NCBI GenBank assembly: GCA_028023455.1
Contig: JAQFVV010000012.1
Span: 10,702,499-10,766,498 of the forward strand
Length of the DNA: 64,000 nt
Source: Epiperipatus broadwayi
Lineage: Eukaryota; Onychophora; Udeonychophora; Euonychophora; Peripatidae
Reading direction: 5' to 3'
Shown here: piece after piece, positions 1-13,160 of the stretch
Position numbering within the stretch: the stretch's first letter is position 1
Layout of the letters: every line of letters starts with the position of its first letter
Made by a program: the position numbers and the translations under genes
Notes under the pieces: generated by a model
Seen by the model: the letters and a program-made list of their open reading frames with translations, nothing else
The model's database searches: none
What the model was told of the DNA's origin: nothing

Positions 1-204
1 AGTGAAAGAGACCTAAAATGTGAACTAAAATTATCCTCACATACACACTCTGAATAAGTTATTATGCCTAACAGAGTAGTAAATAAGAGGCAGTGGTAGT
101 ATTAAAGATATATATTATATATTTTTATATAAATATATAAAACATGGAATGTGTGAATGTTACTTGATTCATACTTATCAAAATCAGAAGGGAGTATTTG
201 TGCT

Positions 205-2945
205 AAAAAATATCAAGTTCTAAGATCAATATAGCTGCTCTTAGTGCAACATCACTTCCCAAACGAAGGGTATTTAATAGAACAGATGAATAGATAGAAA
301 TTTTGGAAAGGCATAATCTTGGATATACTGCAATGTTAAATTTAGTATTGTCTATTGTTTGAATTTCTTATTATTTCAATGAAAGGCTAATGGTGTTAAA
401 AGTTGCCTTATATAATAGTAATAATGCTCATTTTATTACTGTCTGTACTACAACTGTAGATTCAATGAATTCAGAGAAAGAAAGATTTAATTTTTTATTG
501 GATAGCATTATTACAGCAATACCATTAAAAGATAGACATTTTCTTCTTGGAGTCTGTGTTTCTCATATTTGTGCAAGTGGTAAATTTTGGCCAAATGTTA
601 TTGGAAATAATGGCATTGGTGTTGTAAATTTAAATAATTATAGGTTATTATTTAATATTTGCACATCACATGGATAGACTATCATAAACATTTTATTTAG
701 GCAAAAAAATTATTATAAAGGAAAATGGATGCATCCACATTCAAAACAATAGCTTTTACTAGATTACATAGTGTCAGAATATAGAAAAGTTCACATTAAA
801 TGAGCACTGACAAGCACTGATAGTTTGACAGATCATAGATTAATACACACCAAGATTAAAGTGATAGTTGCATTAAAAATAGATATTATTCCAATCATAT
901 TCACAGGAAAACTGATATTCATTTTTTAGAAGACTCTACTATAACTTATTAAACACTAAAACTTCTAATTTGGATCTTCATGAATGTCATATTCTTGAAT
1001 CATGGAATTCTCTTAAGAAGTGTATTATGTATGCAAGTAAATCCATAGGTTCACTAAAAAGAAGTATTATGACTGATTTTCTGATAATGAATCTATTTTT
1101 AAAGATTTGATTAAAATGAAACATGTGGCATATTCTCCTTGGCCAAAAAATATAGTAAATGTGGAATTTTATTAAATGTGAAGACACTGACTGACAAAAA
1201 TGATTGATGAATTAAGACTACAAAGAAAAGGCAGATATTGATTGATTGTGACCATTCTAGATCTTTTTTGATACAATGAAAGTAACATGTGATCTGAGAA
1301 ATGGAATCACAATCCTACTAACAACACTCTCTTATATGATGACAATGAAATTTTGAACAAATGGGTAAGAGTATTCTGATCACTCTGTGAATAAATGATA
1401 CAAGAATTGAGATGATGATTTTTAATGGTATGCTCATTTTATCTACTCATTTAGATTTGGACAAAAATACCTAGCCGTGGAAAGACTGTATGTCCTGATG
1501 AAATACCTAAAGAAATTTTAAAATATAATGGTGATATGTTTTCAAAAGTACTGGAAATTTTTTGAAATATATATATATGGACTCATATGTTATGCCACCT
1601 GATGTTAAAGATGTTTTTATTGTTCCAAGTTTTAAAGACCAAAGAGAATAGGCAATATTGTATGATATAAATATTATTATTATTATCTACTACAGCAAAG
1701 ATACTATTAAGAATTCTGTTGAATAAGTTTCTTCTAGTCAAAATAAATTGTTACAGACACTAAGCATGGTTTTAGAGAATCAAGGAGCATTATAGACATG
1801 GTTGTCATCAGGTAAATGTGCAAAAAAATGTTGAAATAAAGGAGTGAATTATATACTGCTCTTATTGATTTTGTCATGATATTTGATTTAGTCATTAGGA
1901 CAAATCTATAACATTTTTTTAAATTTAGTTGGTTATTAATCAAAATGTATTCATATTATACAGATTTTACATGAAGGAATGAGAGGAAGTGTAAAATCTG
2001 AGACATTTAGAATGAAAACTCATGTTAAGCAAAGATGAGTATATACTCCAACATTATTTGCAATTTTTGTGGCAGTGATCTTTGGGTTTGTTTTATAGGA
2101 GGCTTTATAAAATAGGGATCAAGATGTAATATAGGCTTGATGATGAAATTTTTAATTTGAATCAATTAAAAATGAACACAGGAACTTCTTCTTGGATTTT
2201 GAATTATAATATACTGATACTATGCTATCTTTGCCAGTTCATGAAGGTAATTTACAACATGTATTTAGTGTTTTAAATACAACAAATAAAGACTTTGGTT
2301 TATAAAACTCAAGCCTTTTGTCAGACAATAATGGAAAATAAATCCTCAGCAATTATTAGTTTGGATGGTTTCAACTTGAGAATGTAAACAGTTTATATAC
2401 TTTTGATTGTTTTAAAAGCAGAGAGGTGGATTTAATGTTAATGTATAGACTTTAGTGTGCTGCTGCTACTTTTAATCAGTTAAAAGAGAATATATTTTCT
2501 ACACAGAGAAACTTCAAGTAATTTAGGTAAATATAGAGTTGTTATTTTACTTAATTTATTGTATGGAATCAGTCTAATACAAATGCATTAGAGAAATTTC
2601 ATTTAAGGATGTTCTAATAATATAATGATAAGATCGTAAAACCAATCAATATATTCTCCAACTTGCCGGATATAGTACTACAGAGTTCCCTATTATAAAA
2701 TCATACTTTCAATTGATTGGACATTTAAAAAAAAGAACAATGAAAGATTTCCTAAAAGAGTGTTGTATGGTGAACTTGGCACAGGTTTCAAAGGAGAGGT
2801 AGATCCTATCTACGTTATAAGAATTATCTCAAAGATATTCTATAGAAGTGTAATGTCTCATTTCAAAATTAACTTTTGTTAAATCAATATCTGCATTATT
2901 TCTAGATATATTCTAATTGTGAATTTAACTTCTGTACTACATCTT
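205..2945 (+). mobile_element. Decayed non-LTR retrotransposon (LINE), endonuclease plus reverse transcriptase
   Basis: Conceptual translation in shifting frames follows the widespread animal endonuclease-reverse transcriptase type. An endonuclease start resembling IAALSATSLPKR lies near 225-265. The open stretch 390-677 resembles the middle of an APE endonuclease (residues LLGVCVSH sit where LLGDFNAR is usual), followed by KWMHPHSK near 720-745. RT-like segments follow: PDEIPKEIL near 1495-1520, a palm-A region LIDFVMIFD near 1860 where the usual AFD is lost, and HEGMRGS near 1970. The C-terminal VLYGELGTGF lies near 2765-2790. Dozens of stops and frameshifts make it a dead fossil. I see no poly-A tail or target-site duplication, so both ends are approximate. 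The order is clear; the exact clade is not. Confidence 0.8.
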
Positions 2946-4030
2946 TTTAATGGCAGGTAATACTTATATATTTTTTTATTTTGATAAAATTTAATGTCAC
3001 ATTTTACTTGAAAATGCAGACTTTTTTTTTAAAATTTAGAAAAAAATAAATAAAAATAGACAATTTTTTAATAACCCACTTAGAACATAAAGGAACAGTA
3101 TATTTATCAGATTTTCCAATTGCTGGATGATAAAGATTTGAGCAGTTTTCTATCATTGTTGTAACCTGTAACTAAAAATGGATAGTGCTACCATTGTGAA
3201 ATAATGATGATATATTGTAATCATAAATTTTTTTATTTGTGACATCTATCATTTGTACAGATGATGATATTTTCATCATGAAGTTGAATGACTTGATCAT
3301 ACAAAAATCATGATGAATAGCAATGTGATAAAATGAAGACTACTATAATAGTCTATAGAATAAACAGCTCTAATTGTGAATTATGTATTAGTACATAAGA
3401 TGTATGCTTATATCAGTATGTGAGAGTTCTTGACCAATTTAAATCAATGCTTACTAACTATTTCTGCATTCATGTATTATTTCTAAATGATATATACAAT
3501 GTAATGTGTAGTAATAAATTTTTTTTTGTAAACTTGAGTTTCATTTAAAATCTCTCTAAAACAAAGATTATAAAACATTTCACATTTTTTAATCTTAAAT
3601 ATTTTCACCCCACAACTTCTTAATATTTATATATATATTGTAACCAGTTGGCTTACATAGCATACACTAATATAGTGTATGTGCATATATATATACATAA
3701 AATAAAAGAAAAGTAGAAATAAACATAGAATAAATTTTTGTAGATTTTTTTTATATTTCCTAAAATAAAATAATAATAATTAAAGGGTTAAATAACTCTG
3801 GGTTTAAAGTAAAATTTCATTATGAAATTAATATTTTAAAAAGGTCTGAATAAATATAAATATTGCATTATTATTAATTATTACTCTGATTTTGAAATTT
3901 AAAAACACCCTATTGTATTTTTGAAATTTTAATTAATCAAACAAAATTTTTATCTATTAGAAATCCCCTAAGTAAAAACATGTACATGTTTTCAAAGGGA
4001 TTAGTGAGATATTAATCAAGCTGCTGTTAT
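2946..4030. other. AT-rich noncoding stretch
   Basis: No gene or convincing repeat boundary is seen. There are homopolymer runs, and near 3630-3650 an (AT)n run leads directly into TTGTAACC, a junction that recurs near 37360 and, on the minus strand, near 42325-42350. Confidence 0.5.
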
Positions 4031-4045
4031 CATCTTAGACGAGTC

Positions 4046-4054
4046 TATAAAAGG
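4046..4054 (+). promoter_or_regulatory. TATA-box-like motif in a possible LTR remnant
   Basis: TATAAAAGG stands in a more complex, less AT-biased stretch (about 4000-4600). The upstream TTAGTGAG..ATTAAT near 4003 and downstream GTTAGCAGAA near 4128 have weaker counterparts near 37550 and 37650, which suggests two degenerate relatives of one element, perhaps an LTR. No matching LTR pair, primer-binding site or gag/pol was found, so this is a motif call only. Confidence 0.25.
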
Positions 4055-6378
4055 GCTAATAACAAATTAGCTCCAGTCTGGATAGTGATTTTAAAGAGAA
4101 CAGTTTTGGATTGTAGTTTTGTAATAGTTAGCAGAAGAGCTAGCTGTAGTGTTGGCTCAAGTATTTTGTGAAGAGTTGGTAACTGTAACAGAAAATGGCC
4201 ATAGTAAAACTAGCTGCAAAGATGGCTAGAATAATTATCAAGAGAACTGCCATGAGGATGTAAGAATGCAAGATAGTAGACTGTTTTCCTTAGCAGGAGT
4301 TTGAATTTACATGGAGGAAATGGGTCAAGATTCTTTGTAATTCATAGCCTTAAAAGTGTTCTGGAAAACAGCTTGCTGACCTGAAACTTACAAAAACCAA
4401 GTATAAGTGGAACTGACTACAGAAGGAAAAAAAGCCAACCATACCTGAATTATGTACTTTTACCTGATGATGACAACTCTGGATTACATTTTTATGATGA
4501 CCAAAAACCAGGTTTACCAAGAGAAAGCTTGAAGAATTTGGTGTACTGTTGCTGCTTGCATGCAGGGAGCCACAGATAAACACATCGCGTGTGTATACAG
4601 TGAGTTATATTTTTTAAATATTCTTATAAAAGACATTTTAACTTCGTAACTTAAAGTAAAATTTGCTCGAGTCAAATGTGTAAAAGAGAGATGATTTGCT
4701 ATATATATATTTTGCTAAGAAATAATTTTCATATTCATTAAAAAAAGAATATATAATTTAAATGCAAGCATAATTTTGTTTGAATTAAAATCGAAAAAGC
4801 AAATCTTTTAAATTGGTCCAAAAACGCTGATAATTAATCCAACAAGTACTTGTCAAAAATTGACTATACTTTTTTTTAAAAAAAGAGAGAACTTATAAAG
4901 TGAAACTAATTTTAAATTGTATCTATATTTTGTTTATACACACGTATAGGTAGGAAATTTATGTATTAGAAAATTATAATATTATTGTAAAAAGTTGAAA
5001 TAGATAAAAATCAGGGTACACACACACTCGTATATGTAAAAATTTTAATCATTTATTATTGTATAATCATTTAAATATGTCTATTTCTCAAATGTACTGC
5101 ACTCTGTGCGCATATATATGTAAACCATAGTAATAATTTGAATATATTTTATTATACTTTTTGTAAATTAATGTAACAATTTAAATTTTGAATAGTAATT
5201 ATGTAAATTACAAATGTAATAATTATTTTATGTTTAATTGAAATGTCTTCATCATATGTTATAAAACGCCCATCTGTGTACGGATATATATATATGCGTT
5301 TATAGAAGCTAATTGAGAAATATTGTAAAACAGTGTAATAACTTTAATTGTTTATATAATTTTGTATACTTTTCAAAATCAGAGCCTTATCCTATTTATG
5401 ATCTTAAATATCATTCATTTTTTTGTTATTAATAAACTTGTATTTAATTGTTAAAATTGTTTCCATCATCTCTTGTTCACATACAGTAATAGAGCTTTAT
5501 GTTCTCTGAGCTAGATTGGTGCACGGGATGAATATATTACTGGGGATGTGTATTTAGTGCTTTGGGGCATCCAGAGATAATCAATCATCATCCTGGTTGG
5601 CGCAAAAGAAAATACTCTTTAAAGCCCATACACTATTATCTTTTATTTTAGTTTAGCCTTATTAGGAGTTAAGTTCATAATTGGCCAATACAAGTGGCCT
5701 GAGCATTGATGATGATCAGCATGTTTTAATGTCCCAGCATTATTGTTTTGATTTCTGATTATTGTGTATTTTAATGGATGGGCACTAAGATGGTGCATCC
5801 AAGTTATGTTTATATAATTGCCTAAGCTGGCAAAGGCTCAATAGTTGGCCCGGTCTAAAGAAGACCCATTTTCAATCCAGTCACAATGTTGACTGTTGAT
5901 TTTACTGTATTGATTTATTTTATTCTCATCAATGAAAATGATGAGTGATTATTTATTTTGAGTATTACTCATAATTATTCTGACTTATTATAATGCTGGT
6001 GATTTATAGTTGCTTGGCTGAAATCGCAATGTTTTCAGAGATCATGATCTCATGCTCCTTTTAAATATTTTATACTTATATATACTCTATTAAACTATTG
6101 ATACTTGATTTTGTATTTACTAGGGGTTGATGATGTTTTGCCATCACCCCAGAACCACTGTATTCCTATACCTATTTCCCCCATCCCATTACAATATATA
6201 TGTATATATAATGGAGATTAAATTGCAAGTGAACCAGTAAACCAATTCATCAATAATTGCTGATAAACATATATAGATAAAATTACTGAAAATTTTATTT
6301 CCTTTCTTAAATCAGTATTTTATTTTAAAATAATTTAAAGCTTTCACCTGATTAAGCAAACCTCCAAACACATTTTAT
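4055..6378. other. Noncoding; two moderately complex patches of unknown origin
   Basis: About 4060-4600 and 5480-5930 are less repetitive than their surroundings but show no extended reading frame or recognisable domain. The rest is AT-rich with short TA/TG microsatellites (near 4690, 5110 and 5285). Confidence 0.4.
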
Positions 6379-6564
6379 CACAACAGTTATTGTAATATTT
6401 AAACAGCATTAAACTTGCACATGCGCTTTGCAGATTTTAACTATAAACGACTGAATAGTTAAAATCTGCAAAGCACATGTGCAACACTTTAATGCTGTTT
6501 AAATATTACAGTTTATAAACATCGCGCTATATAAAATAATTGATTTATTTACACAACAGTTATT
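6379..6564. mobile_element. Foldback element with 13-bp target-site duplication
   Basis: The direct repeat CACAACAGTTATT occurs at 6379-6391 and 6552-6564. Between them is a long hairpin: arm 6391-6443 pairs with 6457-6510 (TGTAATATTTAAACAGCATT against AATGCTGTTTAAATATTACA). A 40-nt unpaired tail (6511-6551) contains ATCGCGCTATATAAAATAAT. The tail resembles that of the insertion at 59121-59385, so the two are probably related nonautonomous elements. The long duplication fits retrotransposition better than cut-and-paste transposition. Confidence 0.7.
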
Positions 6565-6602
6565 ATATATATATATAACATCAAATCATCTAAAATATTA
6601 AG

Positions 6603-6727
6603 ATATTTTTAGCTACGCCCTCTATGAATAAATGTATTATAGCCCACATCTCAAAACAACCAATTCAAAAAGATTTTGAGATATGGGCTCTAATATGATT
6701 ATTCACAGAGAGCATAGCAGAAAATTT
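6603..6727. repeat. Second foldback (inverted repeat) element
   Basis: Arm 6606-6660, containing CCTCTATGAATAAATGTATT and AGCCCACATCTCAAAA, pairs imperfectly with 6671-6725 (TTTTGAGATATGGGCT and ATTCACAGAGAGCATAGCAG) around a loop of about 14 nt. No clean target duplication is seen. It looks like a decayed MITE-like palindrome. Confidence 0.6.
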
Positions 6728-7440
6728 ATTAACATTTGAGTGATTTGATATTTATTTCAAATAGTGGTATGCACTGGAAATATTTTCATATATATATAAC
6801 CATACATTAGATGTTATCATTTGATAAAAACTTCAATGTGAAAGTCAAAACAGGTCAATAAAATATAAATTTTAACATACAAGATTACATAAAAATTAGT
6901 TAATTAAAGGTATGTCAAGAAATGGCAATGATATCAACATTCCATTTAAAAATTAAATTCATCTCATATCATATACCTTTAAGAAAAGTCAGTCAGTTTG
7001 ATAATGAAATATGTGAGTGGTTCTTCTCTTCTTTTGTTATCATCTACAACTAGTAAGTATTAATGATTTAACTATAATTGACAAATTAGTGATTATAGAA
7101 AAATGAATGAGTCCTAAATATTCTTCTACTGAGGTCAATTTTCCATTTGTTTTTCTTAACAATTTATAATATTCTAAGAAATTTTCAAATTCCCAATAAA
7201 TATACTTCTCAGTCAGTTTTTTCCTGCAGATTTCTTTCTCTAATTTCTTTTTTGATCCATTTTCTCACTCTTTTTTGATTATCTTTTATATATATATCTT
7301 CTATTTCTTTGCAGATTTCTACTAATCTATTATAGTAACCAGTACATTTGCATTTTTTTCAGCTATTAAACCTCATTAACATATTTGATGTCACTTTTCA
7401 TTATTCTTTAAAGTGCTGATTATTTTATTGGCTGAATGAG
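6728..7440. other. AT-rich noncoding stretch
   Basis: Only short T-rich tracts are seen. The last 26 bases (about 7415-7440) resemble the flank of repeat copy C near 28438-28463, so the repeat may begin slightly upstream of its called start. Confidence 0.4.
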
Positions 7441-8045
7441 GTAAAAGTCGAAACTTTTAATTGGTCAATTTAAAGTCAAGTGGCAATTCACAAACTCAAA
7501 CATCAAAATATATTCATCTTTTAATATTATATTCACTTTAGTTTTGTTTGTAAAAAGTATATTAATAATTTGTCAGGTTATGAAAATGAACAAAAGTTTT
7601 TTCAAAAATAAATTGTTATTTATTTAAATATATAAATTTTCTCGAGCGGAAAATATAAAACAAAAGCTTACTCACCAATCAAAACGTTTTGCTAACGACG
7701 TGATTTTCTTTGCCAAGTTTAGTTGTAGAAAAAAGCAAATAATTTTTGTTAAAAATCTTAACTATTTTTCCAAAATAATTTTATTTTTAACATATTTTAT
7801 CAAAATAATTTATAATTTGTCAAAAAAATCCTGTTAAAATGGTCTAAAACATTCGTTTATCATTTTCGAAATAAAATAAAAACATCGTAACTCTTTACTT
7901 TTTGGCAGCCATTTTTTTGTTGTCAAAATTTATTAGCCAATCAGATTTAAGAAGAGGCCTTACTTCTTTCTTTGTTTGACATATAAGGTCATTTTTATTG
8001 ATTTTTTACTTGTAAAATAATTCAAGAGAGGGCAGCATCTTACAG
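7441..8045 (+). repeat. 600-bp interspersed repeat, copy A
   Basis: It starts GTAAAAGTCGAAACTTTTAA and ends near GGGCAGCATCTTACAG. It aligns through its length with copy C (28437 down to 27841, minus): shared landmarks are TTTTAATTGG, AAAAAGTATATTA, CAGGTTATGAA, TCAAAAATAAATTG, CCAATCAGA, TTTTTACTTGTA and CATCTTACAG. It contains several ATTGG/CCAAT motifs and more CpG than its surroundings. It has no ORF. Its 605 bp is close to the 597 bp of copy C. Confidence 0.75.
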
Positions 8046-9390
8046 AATTTACAATGAGCTCAAAATCGTAATCGTAGTGCAAAAAGTGACCGATTTAGAG
8101 TGACATCAAGCCACTTCACTTTTAAATGAATCGATCACAGAATGAGTTGTTATGTTACTTATTCATTGTTTGATGATCTTTGAAATATTTGATTCCATAC
8201 TCTATTTTTATCATTGATGTAGTTTTTTTGCCCAATATGTTTTTTTTATAGCTTTATCTCAAATTTACATGATTTTTTATGCCTGGATACTTATCACATT
8301 TGACATTCTATTTTTTACTTTTTAATATTGCATTTTGTTAAGTTCCTCCAACACACATTTATTTTATTTATAGTATATTAACATTCAGGCCTTATTTTCT
8401 ACATTCTTCTATTAATTTTCAAGCTATAAAACTCAAATTATTATGATCATGAAGCAAAATCATTTAATTATTAGCTTCTCACATTTTCATTATATTTTTT
8501 AAGAGCCTGTTTTAATTATATTTTAAATAATATAGCCAATAATAATATCACTGCTTGAAGATCATGGTTATTAATCATCAGAAGTCATATATATATATTA
8601 TGCTATCTTGGTCTGAATGTAAACCTGGAATATTATAGTTTTTTAATTTTTTGGCTTACTTATTTTTTCAATTGTTTTAATAAAATCAAATAAGTTACCT
8701 TATTAATAAATAGTCATTGACAATACATCTTAATGTAAGTTAATTTGCATAATTTTTAATTTTTACAAATGGTATAGTGGAATGTTAGTTTATTATATAT
8801 TGTAATGAAAATAATATTTTATTCTGAAAGATTTAATAAATTGCATTATGTATTGATAGATTTGTTTGTTGATATTTTTATTTACTGCATTCATTAACAA
8901 ATAATACATGATCATAGATAAACAAAATAGTCAATTATTATTTAGAATTGTGGTATTTTCTGTTTACACAATTAAATCAATATTAAATTATATGTAAATA
9001 TTAGGATAAGTATTTCAAAAAAATAGAAAATATTGTATATCAAATAAATATACAAGATGTGTTATATTTAATTTAATTTATGGTTTTAAAAATGTAATTT
9101 AAATTGTAAAGTTATTTTTTTATTATTCTTTACAAACCATTTATTTATTGAAAGTTAAAAACTTTATTTTATGAACACTGATGTATTCAAGAAATTTTTT
9201 GTTTAGTGTAATTTAACTCCCAAGCACAAAGAACATAGCAATTAGATAAAATTGAGTGATACTGTGCAAACTGTTTCTATGATAGTGATCTAAATGTGTT
9301 ATCATTAGGAAAAACATATTTAAACCTATGATTTTAGTTTGACCACTCTTTCTTAATCTTTTCACTAAAATTTTTTTTAATTGACCTAGT
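8046..9390. other. AT-rich noncoding stretch
   Basis: Nothing recognisable. A short TA microsatellite lies near 8590. Confidence 0.5.
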
Positions 9391-9960
9391 GAATTAAAGT
9401 TTTAAATTTTTGATTGGTTAATTACAGAATCAGCAGTAAAATATATTCATTTTTTAATATTAAATTCATTTTAGTTTCATTTGTAAAAATCAAATTAATA
9501 GTTTGTCAGATTATGAAAGTGAATAAGTTTTTTCAAAAATAAACTTTTATTTATGATTATAAAAATATTCTATAGCATTGAACTTAAAAAACATGTTTGT
9601 AACCTATTAGAAAATGCTCTGTACATCATTGATTTCTTTTTCAATTTATTGTTCTTGTAAAAGTAGAATTTTTTATTAAAATCTTACTATTTTTCTCAAA
9701 TAATTATATTTTCAGCATATTTTATCAAAATAATTTATAATATGTAAAAAAATACTAAAAAACTCTAAAACATTCATTTTGAAAATCAAAACAAAGAAGT
9801 TGGAGCAATGAAATTATTGACAGGTGTTCTTCTTTTGTTCAAAATGAGAACCAAACAATCAGCATCTAGGAAAGCCTGTCTTCTCCCATGTTGTAGCTTC
9901 AAAATTTGATATTATTGATTTTTTACTTTTAAAATAATTCTAGAGAGGGTAGCATCTTAT
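9391..9960 (+). repeat. 600-bp interspersed repeat, copy B
   Basis: It begins GAATTAAAGTTTTAAA and ends near AGAGAGGGTAGCATCTTA. It shares TGATTGGTTAA, TTTGTCAGATTATGAAA, TTTTTTCAAAAATAAA, ATATTTTATCAAAATAATTT and TTTTTACTT..AAAATAATTC with copy A. Unlike A and C it lacks the GT start and CAG end, and its start is closer to that of copy D. Confidence 0.7.
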
Positions 9961-12059
9961 TGTATGTTTTAAGCTTTAAAACAACCATAAATTCCCTACG
10001 ATAACATAAACATTAATGGTTTTAGAATGACTTGAAGCTGTGAACGACTTGCAGTTGTTTCTAGGAAATAGTTAATCTGCATATCAGTAAAAAAAACTAT
10101 GCAAAGTCAATGTGTTATATATTTTATTAATATTTGAATTTTTATTACAAAAATGAACAGTTGCTCCAAAAAGACATGTCTTGTGAGAGATCTTCAAAAC
10201 ATCATGTAATAGAATCATCTCATTGTATAATGTACTTCAAGTGCCACAAAACATGCAGAATCATGAAATAATTTAAATGTTGCAATATGCATTATTTAAA
10301 AATAAGCTGATACCATGTAATCTTCACTGTGGAAATAAGTTAAATACTGCAATATGTACTATGGAATACCAGGAAAGTAGCCATTGCTGTTTTTACTATA
10401 AAAATGGAAATTTAACATCACAACATGAATGCTTCATTTAAAACTTATATTTCATTAATGTGGATAAAACATTTGAATGATATAACTGGAATATAATTAA
10501 AGTTAAATATTATGTTCTTTATATTTGTTCTTTATGCTTATTTAAACTATCACGTATTATGCAAAAATCGAGAATTTTAATGAAATCTCAAAGAATTTTT
10601 TGAAACTTTAATTTTATAGCTATTTATACAAATATTATTATTATTATTATGTTGATATGAATTAATAATTATCTTTGTAGTGGAATAGTAATTTAAAAAA
10701 TATACCTTGTAATTATGGGAGAAATTTAACAGGTAATATGTTTTTTATTATTATTCATTTATTTACTTTAGAATGCATATATTTATTTATAATACATAAA
10801 ATATAAATTAACCAAAAAGAAATTTAAAGTAACTAGAAAACAAAATTTAAGTATAATAGATTTTTGGTTTATTTAAATTTAGAGTATGTTTCACTTGCTT
10901 TCTTTACATAAAATTTTAAATATAAATATTTATAAATTATCTTTATGACAAAATATATTTAATACATACATTGATGACTTAATATGTTCTGTATTTAAAT
11001 TAATATTTTTATGTTCATGATTATAAAAAACAATAAACAAATAAAACATACTTAATCAATTTTTAAAATGTATATATTAGTATTTATGCAAATCATTCAC
11101 AACATCTGCTAAATACATGTGTAAATTATACAACATATGCAATATATAATAGGATAATTAAATCCTAATAAAATAGCTTAGCAAAGACTATTTCATTTGC
11201 TCTTTAACATATATATTATTTATTATGTTTATTATATTAATAAATTTTACTTTATTAATTAAAATTGGATTTCATTATTATTCATAGTCAACTTATTACA
11301 TTATACTTTAATATCAACTTCAAAAGTTTCTATATATTTTTATTTTATATCTTAAAATATTAGTTTTCAAAAAGAACTTTCTTGAGCTTAATTGTACAAA
11401 AAAAGAATATTGTCCAACAATAAAGAATTTCAGGTGTCCATTCTATAACTCTGTCTTTTACAGTGTGATCGGTTTATGTAATCAAAAGTTTTTTTATCAG
11501 ATTTCTTTGTCTCCTTTTGTTCTCTTCTCCTTTTTCTGTGGTATAGTGTATCATGTTATAGGCTTGATTGTAGTCACCTTAGTGACCAAGTTGATGTGTG
11601 TTTGTTGATGAAATTTTTTCATCCCTTAGCCTTATTTCAATTTTATTCCAAAAAGTATTTGAATGCCTTCTTGTGTTTGTATTATATGTAAATGTGCATC
11701 TAGTCACCATAGTGAAAGTAGTGCAAATGCACTGGTCTTAATGTATACATAGTTACCTTTCACATAGGATTGAAGAAGCGTTTGAATAGTATACTTTTAT
11801 TTTTGAATAAATTGGGAATTCCAGCCCAAATATTATTTAATGTAAGACAAGAAAAAATATATATGACTGAGTTTCTGATTCTCTTTTGCAGAGCCTGCAC
11901 ATATCCATATTACTGCAGTTCCTTTTATAATAAAATTTATTCTTTAGTGCTTCTATGTTTAGTTTAAGTAGAAAGTCTTAGTATTTTGGTTCTAGTGACC
12001 AGTATTTGAATTTTTTGAATAATTGTTTGTTATTTATATTTAAAAACAGTTTATTATTA
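9961..12059. other. AT-rich noncoding stretch
   Basis: No gene. The part from about 11450 may be a highly decayed 3' end of the minus-strand LINE that follows, because its position matches that LINE's expected C-terminus and 3' UTR, but I cannot align it convincingly. Confidence 0.4.
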
Positions 12060-13160
12060 TCATTTGAAGATGAGGATAGATTAGTATATAGACTTCTCAA
12101 TACCTATACTTAGTTTTCTGTGTTCAACTTATTGAATTTGTGATATCTAACAATGTGGAATGAAGAGTGTCTAAAAGTCCAATAATCAGTGGTGGTTTGT
12201 CTGTTGGTGTGATTTTATAGATTACTTCAAGATTTGGGGAAATAGCCTTATACATGAAGTAATTAAATTGATGGTTTTCTGAGTTTGAAATATTTTTATT
12301 GTGTGTAATCCCAATCCATTTTGCGCTAGGGGATTTTGAATTTGTTTAATTGATATTGTGGATATCCTTCCCCCCCACAATAGCTTTCTACACAAGCTAT
12401 TAATTTTTAATAAGAAAGCTTTGTTGTACATAATTATTGGAGTGTAGTATGAAATCCTTGTCATCACTAAAAGATTAAATAATGCCACTTTTGTATATAG
12501 TGACAAGCAAGATTTGGAGAGTGAATTTATTTTCTGTTTTGCTTATTAGTTCTCTTTGGATTTGTAGGCACATTTCTATGTTTAAAAAAAGAGGAAAACT
12601 AAAATAGAACTGCGTCTCTCTGAAATATTCTTCATGATAGCATCCTGTATGAATTGACCATGCATTTGATTTCTTTATATTGAAATTAAGCTTATATGTT
12701 TTTGTATAATTTTGGAGAATTTTAATTAATTTTGGAATTTGTTTTTTGTATGTTAAAAACACAAATATATCACCTATATATGCTACACATGGAATATTTG
12801 TTTTAAATTCTGTTATGTATATTCCTGCCAAATCATCTATTGCTTTAATCAATGGATTAATGTATAATGTCAATAATAGGGCACTTAATGGAAATCCTGT
12901 GCAATTGAACAAAATGGGGTAAAAGATGGTAAATATTTTCCATTGAGGCTAATGTTTATTTCCCTGCTCAGAAGTAGAGTTGTAATCAAATATATGATGT
13001 TTTTATTAGTGCATTGATTAGTAGATCAATTTGTACTGTATCAAATGCAGATTTTATATTTAGTTTCAATACAACCAGACCATATTCTTATTAGTTCTTA
13101 CTGAATCTATTACTGTTTTAAACAGAAATGTATATTGACCTATTGAAGAGCCCTTTAAAA
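12060..13160 (-). mobile_element. Fragment of a LINE reverse transcriptase, same family as the 23-30 kb LINE
   Basis: Two overlapping minus-strand frames (12475-12912 and 12222-12506) match the RT of the LINE at 23614-25686 in order: YINPLIKAIDDLAGIYI, a palm C motif YIGDIF where the reference has YMDDIF, and NFNIKKSNAW. Then comes a frameshift, followed by KVALFNLLVMTRISYY and LCRKLLWGG. Upstream (13020-13150) a stop-broken frame matches the palm A region (SAFDTVQID equivalent). Only the RT half survives and the catalytic box has lost its first Asp, so it is inactive. Confidence 0.85.

Noticed and set aside
4469-4500. CTGATGA near 4469 as a hammerhead core
   Set aside because: No helix II and no GAAA at the right distance.
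4350-4583. 77-codon minus-strand ORF as a gene
   Set aside because: No recognised domain and a Ser/His/Phe-rich chance-like composition; the region is more likely LTR-like noncoding sequence.
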